A stretch of DNA of 64,000 bases, taken from positions 319,945 to 383,944 of the forward strand of contig NZ_LMMM01000016.1 of the NCBI RefSeq assembly GCF_001422245.1. The letters run 5' to 3'. Positions 35,995 to 43,458 of this stretch are shown here, piece by piece (the first letter of the stretch is position 1; every line of letters starts with the position of its first letter). The stretch comes from Rhizobium sp. Leaf262 (GTDB lineage: Bacteria > Pseudomonadota > Alphaproteobacteria > Rhizobiales > Rhizobiaceae). A program made the translations under genes and the position numbers. The notes beneath the pieces were generated by a model that was not told the origin of the DNA, ran no database searches, and saw only the letters and a list, made by a program, of their open reading frames with translations.

Positions 35995-36160
35995 TTGACT
36001 TATCCGCATCACCATCTTAGGTGTTTCGCCATCGATATTTGTTTGACGACCAGAGCTTCGGCGTTTTCATAGACGCATACGACGATCTTTCCTTCAAATT
36101 CGAGAACATCCGCACTGAATTTCGGTGCAAACGTAATTTGCCAACGGAAGGAACATCGTT
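35995..36160 (+). promoter_or_regulatory. cspA promoter candidate and long 5' leader
   Basis: TTGACT (35995-36000) lies 17 bases before TAGGTG, a possible -35/-10 pair. That would leave a leader of more than 100 nt before the cspA ATG, as is common for cold-shock genes, where the folded leader controls translation. AAGGAA precedes the ATG. The promoter match is moderate only. Confidence 0.35.
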
Positions 36161-36370
36161 ATGGCGACTGGTACAGTAAAGTGGTTCAACGCAACCAAGG
36201 GCTACGGCTTCATTCAGCCTGACGACGGCGCACAGGACGTGTTCGTACACATCTCTGCAGTTGAGCGCGCTGGCCTCAACGGCCTCAAGGATGGTCAGAA
36301 GATCACCTACGAACTGGTTCAGGACCGTCGTTCTGGCAAGATGTCTGCAGACAGCATCGTTGCTGCCTAA
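36161..36370 (+). CDS. Cold-shock domain protein (CspA family)
   Basis: This 69-residue protein is a single cold-shock domain with RNP1 KGYGFIQ and RNP2 VFVHISAV on the five-stranded beta barrel ([23 protein letters not shown]). CSPs bind single-stranded RNA and act as RNA chaperones. The GC-rich terminator 39 bp downstream shows it is monocistronic. The small-RNA gene just upstream is in the same direction with its own terminator, so the two are separate units. Confidence 0.97.
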   Translation: MATGTVKWFNATKGYGFIQPDDGAQDVFVHISAVERAGLNGLKDGQKITYELVQDRRSGKMSADSIVAA

Positions 36371-36408
36371 TTAGAGCTTCCGTCGGCCTTTGCCGATACG
36401 GTGCACGG

Positions 36409-36436
36409 AAAGGCCAGGTCACCCTGGCCTTTTTCT
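36409..36436 (+). terminator. Rho-independent terminator of cspA
   Basis: The stem AAAGGCCAGG/CCTGGCCTTT with loop TCAC is followed by further T. It lies 39 bp after the cspA stop. Confidence 0.9.
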
Positions 36437-36601
36437 GTTTCGGACTGATCGCGTAAGAGTGTCGATAGCGACCAGCGACGGGCATTTATGATTTATTCCG
36501 CCACTCCCTTGAAATTGCCGTAGTTGTTTCCGATATAGGGTTCAGCGGTATTTCAGCAACTTCCGAATTTGGAAATCAACCGCGTGTTTGCGGCTTGTGC
36601 G

Positions 36602-36617
36602 TTAACCAAAGATTAAC
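36602..36617 (+). promoter_or_regulatory. CtrA-binding site (TTAA-N7-TTAAC)
   Basis: TTAACCAAAGATTAAC is an exact match to the CtrA consensus TTAA-N7-TTAAC, and the repeated TTAACCA halves also fit the Sinorhizobium form. It lies in the cspA-M20 peptidase gap with no gene start within 1 kb on the plus strand other than the short transcript proposed at 36630-36768. Confidence 0.65.
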
Positions 36618-36629
36618 CAAAGCAGAGCA

Positions 36630-36768
36630 ATCATGTTTCGGAAGACACGTGCGACAGCAAAACACTGGCGCCGTGCTGGAATACCAGACCGTTTTAAGCG
36701 CTTTGACCACGGATGTACTGGCACTGCAGCTGAAACGGAAGGAAAGGTCGGGCTTGCCCGGCCTTTTT
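36630..36768 (+). ncRNA. Possible CtrA-controlled short transcript
   Basis: A perfect CtrA box (36602-36617) and a strong plus-strand terminator (36743-36768) bracket about 130 bases with no recognised gene. A 59-codon ORF starting at ATG 36633 runs through the terminator hairpin and lacks a ribosome binding site, so the unit is more likely an RNA than a protein gene. The 5' end is a guess. The rest of the 36371-36828 gap contains the cspA terminator and a second hairpin at 36793-36830; nothing else was seen. Confidence 0.45.
36743..36768 (+). terminator. Rho-independent terminator in the cspA-M20 peptidase gap
   Basis: The stem AAAGGTCGGG/CCCGGCCTTT (one T-G pair) with loop CTTG is followed by TT. 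It has no annotated upstream gene closer than cspA, which already has its own terminator. Confidence 0.75.
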
Positions 36769-36792
36769 GCTTTTTCGGGCCTTTCGTCAACC

Positions 36793-36830
36793 ATGGCGCC
36801 GCCCTTAGATAAGGGCAGCGCCATCTTTTT
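36793..36830 (+). terminator. Second hairpin terminator facing the M20 peptidase gene
   Basis: ATGGCGC and GCCCTT are mirrored by AAGGGC and GCGCCAT around loop AGAT, followed by CTTTTT on the plus strand. It abuts the stop codon of the convergent peptidase gene and may act on both strands. Confidence 0.6.
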
Positions 36831-38220
36831 ATCTGACGCTTAGCGCTTCCAATATTCTGACCCAAGAGCGAATACCCTTGTGGAACGACTGCAGGTCATA
36901 TTTTTCGTTCGGTGAGTGAATTCGGTCGTCGGTCAAACCGAAACCGATCATGAGCGAGTCCATGCCCAGCAGGTTCTGGAAATCACCGACAATCGGGATC
37001 GACCCGCCCATCCCGATGACCACGGCCTGCTTTGCCCATTCGTCGGACAAGGCGCTTTTTGCCTTCGTCAAGGCAGGCGAATCGTAAGAAAGCTGAATAG
37101 CTGGCGAACCGCCGTGCTCATGGAATTCGACCGCACAATCGGCGGGAATTTTCGAGCGGACATAGGCGCGGAAGCTCTCGCGAACAGCAGCTGGATCCTG
37201 CTTGCCCACCAGACGGAAGGAAATCTTGGCCGAGGCCTTGGCCGCGATGACCGTCTTGAAGCCTTCGCCTGTATAGCCGCCTGTGATGCCGTTGACTTCG
37301 GCAGTCGGGCGCGCCCATGTCAGCTCAAGAACAGAACGGCCTTTCTCGCCTGACGGTACCGACAGCCCGACATCTCCCAGAAAACTTTCCGCTGTCCGCC
37401 CGAGACTTTCCCAAGACGCCTTGATGTTGGAGGGTGTCTCTTCAACGCCGTCATAAAAGCCAGGCAGTGTTACACGTCCGGTCTCATCGTGAAGACCGGC
37501 AAGAATGCCGCTCAGAATATGTATGGGGTTAGCAGCCGCCCCGCCGAAAAGACCCGAATGAAGATCGCGGTCTGCGCCGGTGATCACAATCTCCTCGCCC
37601 ACAAGGCCGCGCAGTGCCGCAGCGATGGCCGGCGTTTCGCGGTCCCACATACTTGTATCGCATACCAGCGCATAGTCCGCCTTCAGCTCTTCCGCATTGG
37701 CATCGAGGAATGGCTTAAGCGATGGCGAGCCCGATTCCTCTTCGCCCTCGAACAGGATCGTGATGCGCAGCGGCAGGGAACCATGCACCTGCTTGTATGC
37801 CCGGCAGGCTTCGACGAAGGTCATCAGCTGACCCTTGTCGTCAGATGTGCCTCTGCCTGTAATGACCTGACGGCCCTCGCCTATGTCCTTCAATGCCGGA
37901 TCGAACGGGTCGTTCTCCCACAGGGAGATGGGATCGACAGGCTGAACGTCGTAATGTCCGTAAAACAGCACATGCGGCGCATCGGCGGTTGGTGCATCAT
38001 GGTGTGCGACGACCATGGGATGGCCCGCCGTGTCGCGTATGGACGCGTTGAACCCTATGGCGGTCAAGTCGCGAACCAGCCATTCGGCCGCCTTGCGGCA
38101 CTCAGCCTTGTAAGCGGGGTCAGTCGAAATCGATTTGACGCGGACGAGCTCGAAAAGCCTGTCGAGGCTGGCATTGAGATTGTCGTCAACCGCCGAGAGA
38201 ACGGGGGAAATATCTGTCAT
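36829..38220 (-). CDS. M20 family dipeptidase (ArgE/DapE/CNDP-like)
   Basis: This 463-residue metallopeptidase has two-zinc-site motifs in order: VLFYGHYDVQPV (first His-Asp), GRGTSDDKGQLMTFVEA (bridging Asp), LFEGEEESGSPSLKPFL (catalytic and metal Glu) and DLHSGLFGGAAANPIHIL at the dimerisation domain, with a late histidine in HSPNEKYDL. This set matches the carnosinase-like M20 dipeptidases; the natural dipeptide is unknown. It is 74 bp downstream of a MarR-family gene on the same strand and may share its transcript. Confidence 0.9.
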   Translation of the reverse strand: MTDISPVLSAVDDNLNASLDRLFELVRVKSISTDPAYKAECRKAAEWLVRDLTAIGFNASIRDTAGHPMVVAHHDAPTADAPHVLFYGHYDVQPVDPISLWENDPFDPALKDIGEGRQVITGRGTSDDKGQLMTFVEACRAYKQVHGSLPLRITILFEGEEESGSPSLKPFLDANAEELKADYALVCDTSMWDRETPAIAAALRGLVGEEIVITGADRDLHSGLFGGAAANPIHILSGILAGLHDETGRVTLPGFYDGVEETPSNIKASWESLGRTAESFLGDVGLSVPSGEKGRSVLELTWARPTAEVNGITGGYTGEGFKTVIAAKASAKISFRLVGKQDPAAVRESFRAYVRSKIPADCAVEFHEHGGSPAIQLSYDSPALTKAKSALSDEWAKQAVVIGMGGSIPIVGDFQNLLGMDSLMIGFGLTDDRIHSPNEKYDLQSFHKGIRSWVRILEALSVR

Positions 38221-38294
38221 TACGCGATCCTGTCATGCAAAGATCTGACAAGGATAGAGCAAAGCGGCACCGGTATCGAGCTGGAAAATTAGCC

Positions 38295-38738
38295 TCATGC
38301 ATTGGAATCCGAAACCTTCCCGGCTTCGATGGCGCGTCCCATATATTCCAGCAGCAACTGCCGCTCGAAACGCAACAGCCCCGCCAGCACGGTCTCGTCC
38401 GTGGCTCTGGACGCGGAAATGGCCTGCAATTCCAGCTCCCTTCCCCTTTCAGTCAGCTCGATGACCTGGGCGCGGCGGTCTCGCGGGTGGGGCTTTCGCA
38501 CGATGAGGCCGTCTCGCTCCATGCGGGCCAATGTGTTGGCAAGCGTCGCCTGCTCCACGTCGACCCGGTCGAGAAGCTGCCGTTGCGTCAACCCATCCTC
38601 GTTCCACAATTCCAGCAATATGGGAAACTGCCCTTGCGAAAAGCCCAGGGCAGCCGCGCGTTTGTTCAACGCCTTCGAAAAGGTCTTCGCCAGTTGAGCG
38701 GCGAGATAGGTCGCCGAGTCGTTTCTTGAAAAACGCAT
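38295..38738 (-). CDS. MarR-family transcriptional regulator
   Basis: This winged-helix regulator of about 147 residues shows LGFSQGQFPILLELWNEDGLTQRQLLDRVDVEQATLANTLARMERDGLIVRKPHPRDRRAQVIELTERGRELE, in which the recognition helix and the DxR wing (HPRDRRAQVI) are typical of MarR. The start at 38738 follows AGGATGGGAC. A 15-bp palindrome sits just upstream of the start and likely is its operator. It precedes the M20 peptidase gene on the same strand. The ligand is unknown. Confidence 0.88.
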   Translation of the reverse strand: MRFSRNDSATYLAAQLAKTFSKALNKRAAALGFSQGQFPILLELWNEDGLTQRQLLDRVDVEQATLANTLARMERDGLIVRKPHPRDRRAQVIELTERGRELELQAISASRATDETVLAGLLRFERQLLLEYMGRAIEAGKVSDSNA

Positions 38739-38753
38739 GTCCCATCCTAAACA

Positions 38754-38768
38754 TGCAGCGATGCTGCA
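38754..38768. promoter_or_regulatory. Palindromic operator upstream of the marR-family gene
   Basis: TGCAGC-GAT-GCTGCA is a perfect 6-bp inverted repeat with 3-bp spacer, 16 bp upstream of the MarR start codon. Size and place fit autorepression by a MarR dimer. Confidence 0.5.
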
Positions 38769-38839
38769 GTTATATATCACGCTATTTAGGTGAGCAGGCT
38801 TTCGTGAAACATGCGTTCATGCGCTTGACGACGCACCAT

Positions 38840-38981
38840 AAAAAAACGCCATGGCCGGGAGGGGACGGCCATGGCGTTTATATTGAAGGACAAAGGCCCG
38901 GAGAGGGGGATAGGCCTTTGTCCGGTCTGATGCGGCGGGGGACGAGCCTGCAATCAGACACGGCGTGATCAGTCGCCGTCC
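38840..38981 (-). ncRNA. Multi-hairpin small RNA with C-rich loops (unassigned)
   Basis: Read on the minus strand, four hairpins follow: ACGGCG/CGCCGT (38979-38960), GTCTGAT/ATCAGAC (38959-38925), an 11-bp stem GGACAAAGGCC/GGCCTTTGTCC (38923-38888) and a 13-bp stem AAACGCCATGGCC/GGCCATGGCGTTT (38879-38844) ending in seven T, a strong terminator. The loops of the last three contain TCCCCCGCC, TCCCCCTCTCC and GTCCCCTCCC, so they are C-rich and could pair with ribosome binding sites. A -35 CTTGAA (39016-39011) and -10 TCATTT (38993-38988) with 17-bp spacing fit a start near 38981. It fills most of the marR-polA gap; the remaining bases show nothing else. I cannot name the family. Confidence 0.7.
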
Positions 38982-39154
38982 TCCAAGAAATGAGGCTGCA
39001 AATGCGGCTTTTCAAGGGAAGCCCGGATTACAAATTTGTAACGTTATGGTGAGGTTTGAACCCGGCGTAGCGTGTCCCGGAAACAGTGGGTTGGTCCGAT
39101 ACCTCAAGAACTTTCTATGGACGCCAACACAGGCCCGCGCTATCCATGCTTCCC

Positions 39155-42148
39155 ATGAAAAAAGGCGATCACCTCTTCCTCGTAGACGGCTCCGGTTTCA
39201 TCTTCCGGGCGTTCCATGCCATTCCCGCGCTCAACCGCAAATCGGATGGATTGCCGGTCAATGCCGTATCCGGTTTCTGCAACATGTTGTGGAAGCTGCT
39301 GAAGGATGCGCGCAACACCGATGTCGGCGTGACGCCCACGCATTTTGCGGTGATTTTCGACTATTCTTCGAAAACCTTCCGCAATGAGCTTTACGATCTC
39401 TACAAGGCCAATCGTTCGGCGCCGCCGGAAGATCTGGTGCCGCAGTTCGGCCTGATCCGCCACGCAACCCGCGCCTTTAATCTGCCCTGCATCGAGACGG
39501 AAGGGTTTGAGGCCGACGATATCATTGCCACTTACGCCCGTCAGGCCGAGGCCATCGGCGCGGATGTGACGATCATCTCATCCGACAAGGACCTGATGCA
39601 GCTCGTCACCGCCAATGTGCATATGTACGACGCGATGAAGGACAAGCAGATCGGCGTGCCCGATGTCATCGAAAAATGGGGCGTTGCGCCCGAAAAGATG
39701 ATCGACCTGCAAGCCATGACAGGCGACTCGACCGATAACATTCCCGGCATTCCGGGTATCGGTCCGAAGACGGCGGCGCAGTTGCTGGGTGAATATGGCG
39801 ATCTCGATACGCTGCTGGAACGTGCTGGTGAAATCAAGCAGCAGAAGCGCCGCGAAAACATTGTTGCCAATGCGGAACTGGCGCGCCTTTCTCGGCAGCT
39901 CGTGGCGCTCAGAACCGATGTGCCACTGGAACTGCCGCTGGATGCACTGACACTGGAGCCGCAGGATGGCCCCAAGCTCATCGCCTTCCTGAAGGCCATG
40001 GAATTCACCACGCTCACGCGTCGCGTGGCCGAAACCACAGGCGCGGATGCCGCTGCCATCGATGCCGCCAATGTTCCAGTGGAACGCGGCGCGCAGGCGC
40101 ATGGTCCCGATCTGGATGGGGCACCGGCAGAGCCCGCAGGCGACAAGGCCACACCTCTGGATGAGAGCGCTGTCGAAAACGCCTCTGCCATTGCCTCTAA
40201 ACTGGAAGGCAGCACGCCCGCCGCGCTTTCCTCCAGCCGTGAAGCCAATTTTTCCGCTGCCAAGATCGATATCACCGCCTATCAGACCATCCGTACGGTT
40301 GAAGAGCTGGATCGCTGGGTGGCCATGGCGCGGGAAACCGGCGTTGTTGCCTTCGATACGGAAACCACCTCGCTCGATCCGATGCAGGCCGAACTGGTCG
40401 GCTTTTCGTTGGCGATTGCCAATAACCGCAAGGATGCAACGGGCGCGGAGATCATCGCCGCCTACGTGCCGATCTCCCACAAGACTGGTTCGGGCGGAGA
40501 TCTGTTCAGCGATGGCATCAAGCTTGCTCCTGATCAGATACCGGCACGCGATGCGCTGGATCGCTTGAAGGCGCTTCTGGAAGACCCCGCCGTTCTCAAG
40601 GTCGCACAAAACCTGAAATACGACTATCTGCTGGTCAAGCGCCTCGGCATCACCATGCAGAGTTTCGATGATACGATGCTGATGTCCTATGTGCTGGAAG
40701 CGGGCAAAGGCCTGCACGGCATGGATGCCCTGTCCGAACGCTGGCTCGGCCACACGCCGATTGCTTATAAGGACGTCGCAGGCTCGGGCAAATCGGGCGT
40801 CACCTTCGATTTCGTCGATATCGACAAGGCAACCGCCTATGCCGCCGAAGATGCCGACGTCACGTTGCGTTTGTGGATGGTGCTGAAACCGCGCCTCGTG
40901 GCCGACCGCCTGACTGCCGTCTATGAGCGGCTGGAGCGCCCGCTGCTGCCGGTTCTCGCCCGCATGGAAGAGCGCGGCATCACCGTCGACCGGCAAATCC
41001 TGTCGCGTCTTTCCGGCGAGCTCGCGCAAAAGGCTGCGGCCTTCGAAGAAGAGATTTACGAGCTGGCAGGCGAAAAGTTCAACATCGGCTCGCCCAAGCA
41101 GCTGGGAGATATTCTGTTTGGCAGAATGGGTCTGCCAGGTGGTTCCAAGACCAAGACCGGACAATGGTCCACCTCCGCACAGGTTCTGGAAGATCTGGCC
41201 GCCGAAGGTGCCGAACTGCCGCGCAAGATCGTTGACTGGCGCCAGCTGACCAAGCTGAAATCCACCTATACGGATGCGCTTCCCGGCTATATCCATGCCG
41301 ATACGAAGCGGGTCCACACCTCCTATTCGCTGGCATCGACCACCACCGGTCGCCTATCCTCCTCTGAGCCCAATCTTCAGAACATTCCGGTGCGCACCGC
41401 AGAAGGCCGCAAGATTCGTACGGCCTTTGTGTCTACGCCCGGCAACAAGCTTCTGTCTGCCGACTACAGCCAGATCGAGCTTCGCGTTCTCGCCCATGTC
41501 GCCGATATTCCGCAGTTGAGAAACGCCTTTGAAAACGGCATCGATATTCATGCCATGACAGCGTCGGAAATGTTCGGCGTTCCGGTCGAAGGCATGCCGT
41601 CTGAAGTGCGCCGCCGCGCAAAGGCCATCAACTTCGGCATTATCTACGGGATTTCCTCTTTTGGTCTCGCCAACCAGCTCAGCATCGGGCGCTCGGAAGC
41701 CGGCGAATACATCAAGAAGTATTTCGAGCGCTTTCCTGGCATCCGCGACTATATGGAAAACACCAAGGCCATCGCGCGCGACAAGGGTTATGTCGAAACC
41801 ATCTTCGGTCGCCGCATCAACTATCCGGAAATCAAGTCGTCCAATCCTTCGGTGCGCGCCTTCAATGAACGCGCTGCCATCAACGCGCCCATTCAGGGCT
41901 CTGCGGCCGATATCATCCGCCGCGCCATGATCCGCATCGAACCGGCTCTGGAAGAGGCCAAGCTTGCTGCACGCATGCTGTTGCAGGTGCATGACGAATT
42001 GATCTTCGAGGTGGAAGAGGGCGAGATCGACAAGACTTTGCCGGTCGTGGTCTCGATCATGGAAAATGCGGCCATGCCTGCCATCGACGTGAAGGTGCCG
42101 CTGAAGGTGGATGCGCGTGCCGCCGCCAACTGGGACGAGGCGCACTGA
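39155..42148 (+). CDS. polA: DNA polymerase I
   Basis: This enzyme of about 997 residues serves in Okazaki-fragment processing and repair. The N-terminal 5'-3' exonuclease reads LFLVDGSGFIFRAFHAIP and continues with ETEGFEADDIIATYA, VTIISSDKDLMQL and GIPGIGPKTAAQLL. The 3'-5' exonuclease is intact (VAFDTETTSLDP, LKYDYLLVKRLG, AYAAEDADVT). The polymerase domain contains motif A LLSADYSQIELRVLAHV, motif B RRRAKAINFGIIYGISSFGLA and motif C LLQVHDELIFEV. An Ala-rich linker of about 90 residues separates the exonucleases. ATG 39155 or 39146 is the start; neither has a clear ribosome binding site. Confidence 0.97.
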   Translation: MKKGDHLFLVDGSGFIFRAFHAIPALNRKSDGLPVNAVSGFCNMLWKLLKDARNTDVGVTPTHFAVIFDYSSKTFRNELYDLYKANRSAPPEDLVPQFGLIRHATRAFNLPCIETEGFEADDIIATYARQAEAIGADVTIISSDKDLMQLVTANVHMYDAMKDKQIGVPDVIEKWGVAPEKMIDLQAMTGDSTDNIPGIPGIGPKTAAQLLGEYGDLDTLLERAGEIKQQKRRENIVANAELARLSRQLVALRTDVPLELPLDALTLEPQDGPKLIAFLKAMEFTTLTRRVAETTGADAAAIDAANVPVERGAQAHGPDLDGAPAEPAGDKATPLDESAVENASAIASKLEGSTPAALSSSREANFSAAKIDITAYQTIRTVEELDRWVAMARETGVVAFDTETTSLDPMQAELVGFSLAIANNRKDATGAEIIAAYVPISHKTGSGGDLFSDGIKLAPDQIPARDALDRLKALLEDPAVLKVAQNLKYDYLLVKRLGITMQSFDDTMLMSYVLEAGKGLHGMDALSERWLGHTPIAYKDVAGSGKSGVTFDFVDIDKATAYAAEDADVTLRLWMVLKPRLVADRLTAVYERLERPLLPVLARMEERGITVDRQILSRLSGELAQKAAAFEEEIYELAGEKFNIGSPKQLGDILFGRMGLPGGSKTKTGQWSTSAQVLEDLAAEGAELPRKIVDWRQLTKLKSTYTDALPGYIHADTKRVHTSYSLASTTTGRLSSSEPNLQNIPVRTAEGRKIRTAFVSTPGNKLLSADYSQIELRVLAHVADIPQLRNAFENGIDIHAMTASEMFGVPVEGMPSEVRRRAKAINFGIIYGISSFGLANQLSIGRSEAGEYIKKYFERFPGIRDYMENTKAIARDKGYVETIFGRRINYPEIKSSNPSVRAFNERAAINAPIQGSAADIIRRAMIRIEPALEEAKLAARMLLQVHDELIFEVEEGEIDKTLPVVVSIMENAAMPAIDVKVPLKVDARAAANWDEAH

Positions 42149-42219
42149 CGCTGCCCTGTCATTGAAGTGTCGCGTGCCGGGAGTAGGAGGCTACCTTGCT
42201 TACAAGGAGCCTTTGCACC

Positions 42220-42942
42220 ATGCACGCGCCGTTCGTTTCACAAAAGCTTGCCGCCTTTTCCACCGCCAGTAACGATGCGCCGCCGCGTCATCTCGGAACC
42301 CGGTATGATCTGAACGGCGAATTTCTGCATGAACCGGGAAACACGGTCGTCTGTCATCTGGCGGAAGGGTCGCGCACGCAATATGCGATCATCAAGACCC
42401 GCAAGCAGCTTCTCGATATGCCGGAAGCGCACAGCCATCTGGCCTTCACGCCCACCTCCAGCCTGCACATGACGGTGTTTCAGGGCATTATCGAGCATCG
42501 CCGCACCTGGCCCTATTGGCCAAAGGAGATGCCGGACGATACGTCCATCGAAGCGATGACGGATTTCTATCTGGAAAAACTTCAGGCCTTTCCGCAGCTT
42601 CCGGTCTGTGCCATGCAGGTTTCCGGCCTCTCACCTCTGGGCCTGACATTGAAAGGGGCAACGGCAGGGGACGACCGTGCGATTGCCGAATGGCGCAATG
42701 CCTTTGCCGATGTCTTCGGCTATCGCCATCCCGACCACGAGACCTATGAGTTCCACATCACCTTCGCCTATATCATGCGCTGGTTCGACCCCGGATGCCT
42801 GCCGCGCTGGCAAAGAATGCTGGATGAAAGCCTTGAGCAGCTGCGGTCTGCGGTTCCGGTTCTGGAAATGCGCCCGCCAGCATTCTGTGAATTCAGCGAT
42901 ATGAAGCATTTTGAGGAATTGATCGTTTTCGACCCTGTCTGA
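42220..42942 (+). CDS. DUF1868 family protein (2H phosphoesterase-like)
   Basis: This protein of about 240 residues has two HxT motifs, SLHMTVFQG (near residue 85) and EFHITFAY (near residue 180), spaced as in the 2H phosphoesterase superfamily. That superfamily hydrolyses or ligates 2'-5' and cyclic phosphodiester bonds in RNA or nucleotides. The gene is annotated only as DUF1868 in other genomes, and its substrate is not known to me. The start at 42220 has AAGGAG 9 bases upstream. It follows polA by 71 bp in the same direction but has its own translation signals. Confidence 0.75.
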   Translation: MHAPFVSQKLAAFSTASNDAPPRHLGTRYDLNGEFLHEPGNTVVCHLAEGSRTQYAIIKTRKQLLDMPEAHSHLAFTPTSSLHMTVFQGIIEHRRTWPYWPKEMPDDTSIEAMTDFYLEKLQAFPQLPVCAMQVSGLSPLGLTLKGATAGDDRAIAEWRNAFADVFGYRHPDHETYEFHITFAYIMRWFDPGCLPRWQRMLDESLEQLRSAVPVLEMRPPAFCEFSDMKHFEELIVFDPV

Positions 42943-43135
42943 TAGTCAGTGTCAAAAGCTTTCGCATAAGACCTGTCTTGGCGATTCGGACATTCTTGAA
43001 AAAATCGACGCCGGGGCTGGTCAAAGCCCCGGGAGGCATGTATAAGCGCGCCAAAATTCAGATATAGAAACATGTGACATTCGGCCTGGGTCCTGGCTGG
43101 TTCCCGTGTTTCGCCGCTTCAGTGGAGTTACACAA

Positions 43136-43321
43136 ATGGCAGTACCTAAGAGAAAAACAAGCCCGTCCAAGCGTGGCATGCGTCGTTCGGCCGATGGCCT
43201 GAAGTCCGCAACCTACGTTGAAGACAAGAACTCCGGCGAATTGCGTCGCCCACACCACATCGACCTGAAGACAGGCATGTACCGTGGTCGTCAGGTTCTG
43301 ACGCCGAAGGAAAGCGCATAA
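43136..43321 (+). CDS. rpmF: 50S ribosomal protein L32
   Basis: This 61-residue basic protein starts [23 protein letters not shown] and continues [20 protein letters not shown], the L32 pattern of alphaproteobacteria, which lacks the zinc-binding cysteines found in some L32 variants. GTGGAG precedes the ATG by about 8 bases. It is followed by a terminator and stands alone, with a GC-rich hairpin (CCGGGGCT/AGCCCCGG) about 100 bp upstream. Confidence 0.96.
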   Translation: MAVPKRKTSPSKRGMRRSADGLKSATYVEDKNSGELRRPHHIDLKTGMYRGRQVLTPKESA

Positions 43322-43345
43322 TTTTTGCGCCTTCTTTAAGTTACG

Positions 43346-43374
43346 AAAAGCCGGCCTTTGGGTCGGCTTTTTTG
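43346..43374 (+). terminator. Rho-independent terminator of rpmF
   Basis: The stem AAAAGCCGGCC/GGTCGGCTTTT with a short TTTG loop ends in a T-rich run. It lies 24 bp after the rpmF stop. Confidence 0.88.
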
Positions 43375-43458
43375 TTTTGGGGCTCGCACTGCGATCCCGC
43401 TTGGAAAATCGAGCGCCTCCACTTAGACTTGCACCCGGGAATGTGGAGGGGGAGATTG

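Noticed and set aside
36633..36812. 59-codon ORF between cspA and the M20 peptidase gene
   Set aside because: It has no ribosome binding site, runs through a strong terminator hairpin and shows no recognisable domain.
39578..41317. 579-codon minus-strand ORF inside polA
   Set aside because: Antisense of polA exonuclease and polymerase motifs; no domain recognised.
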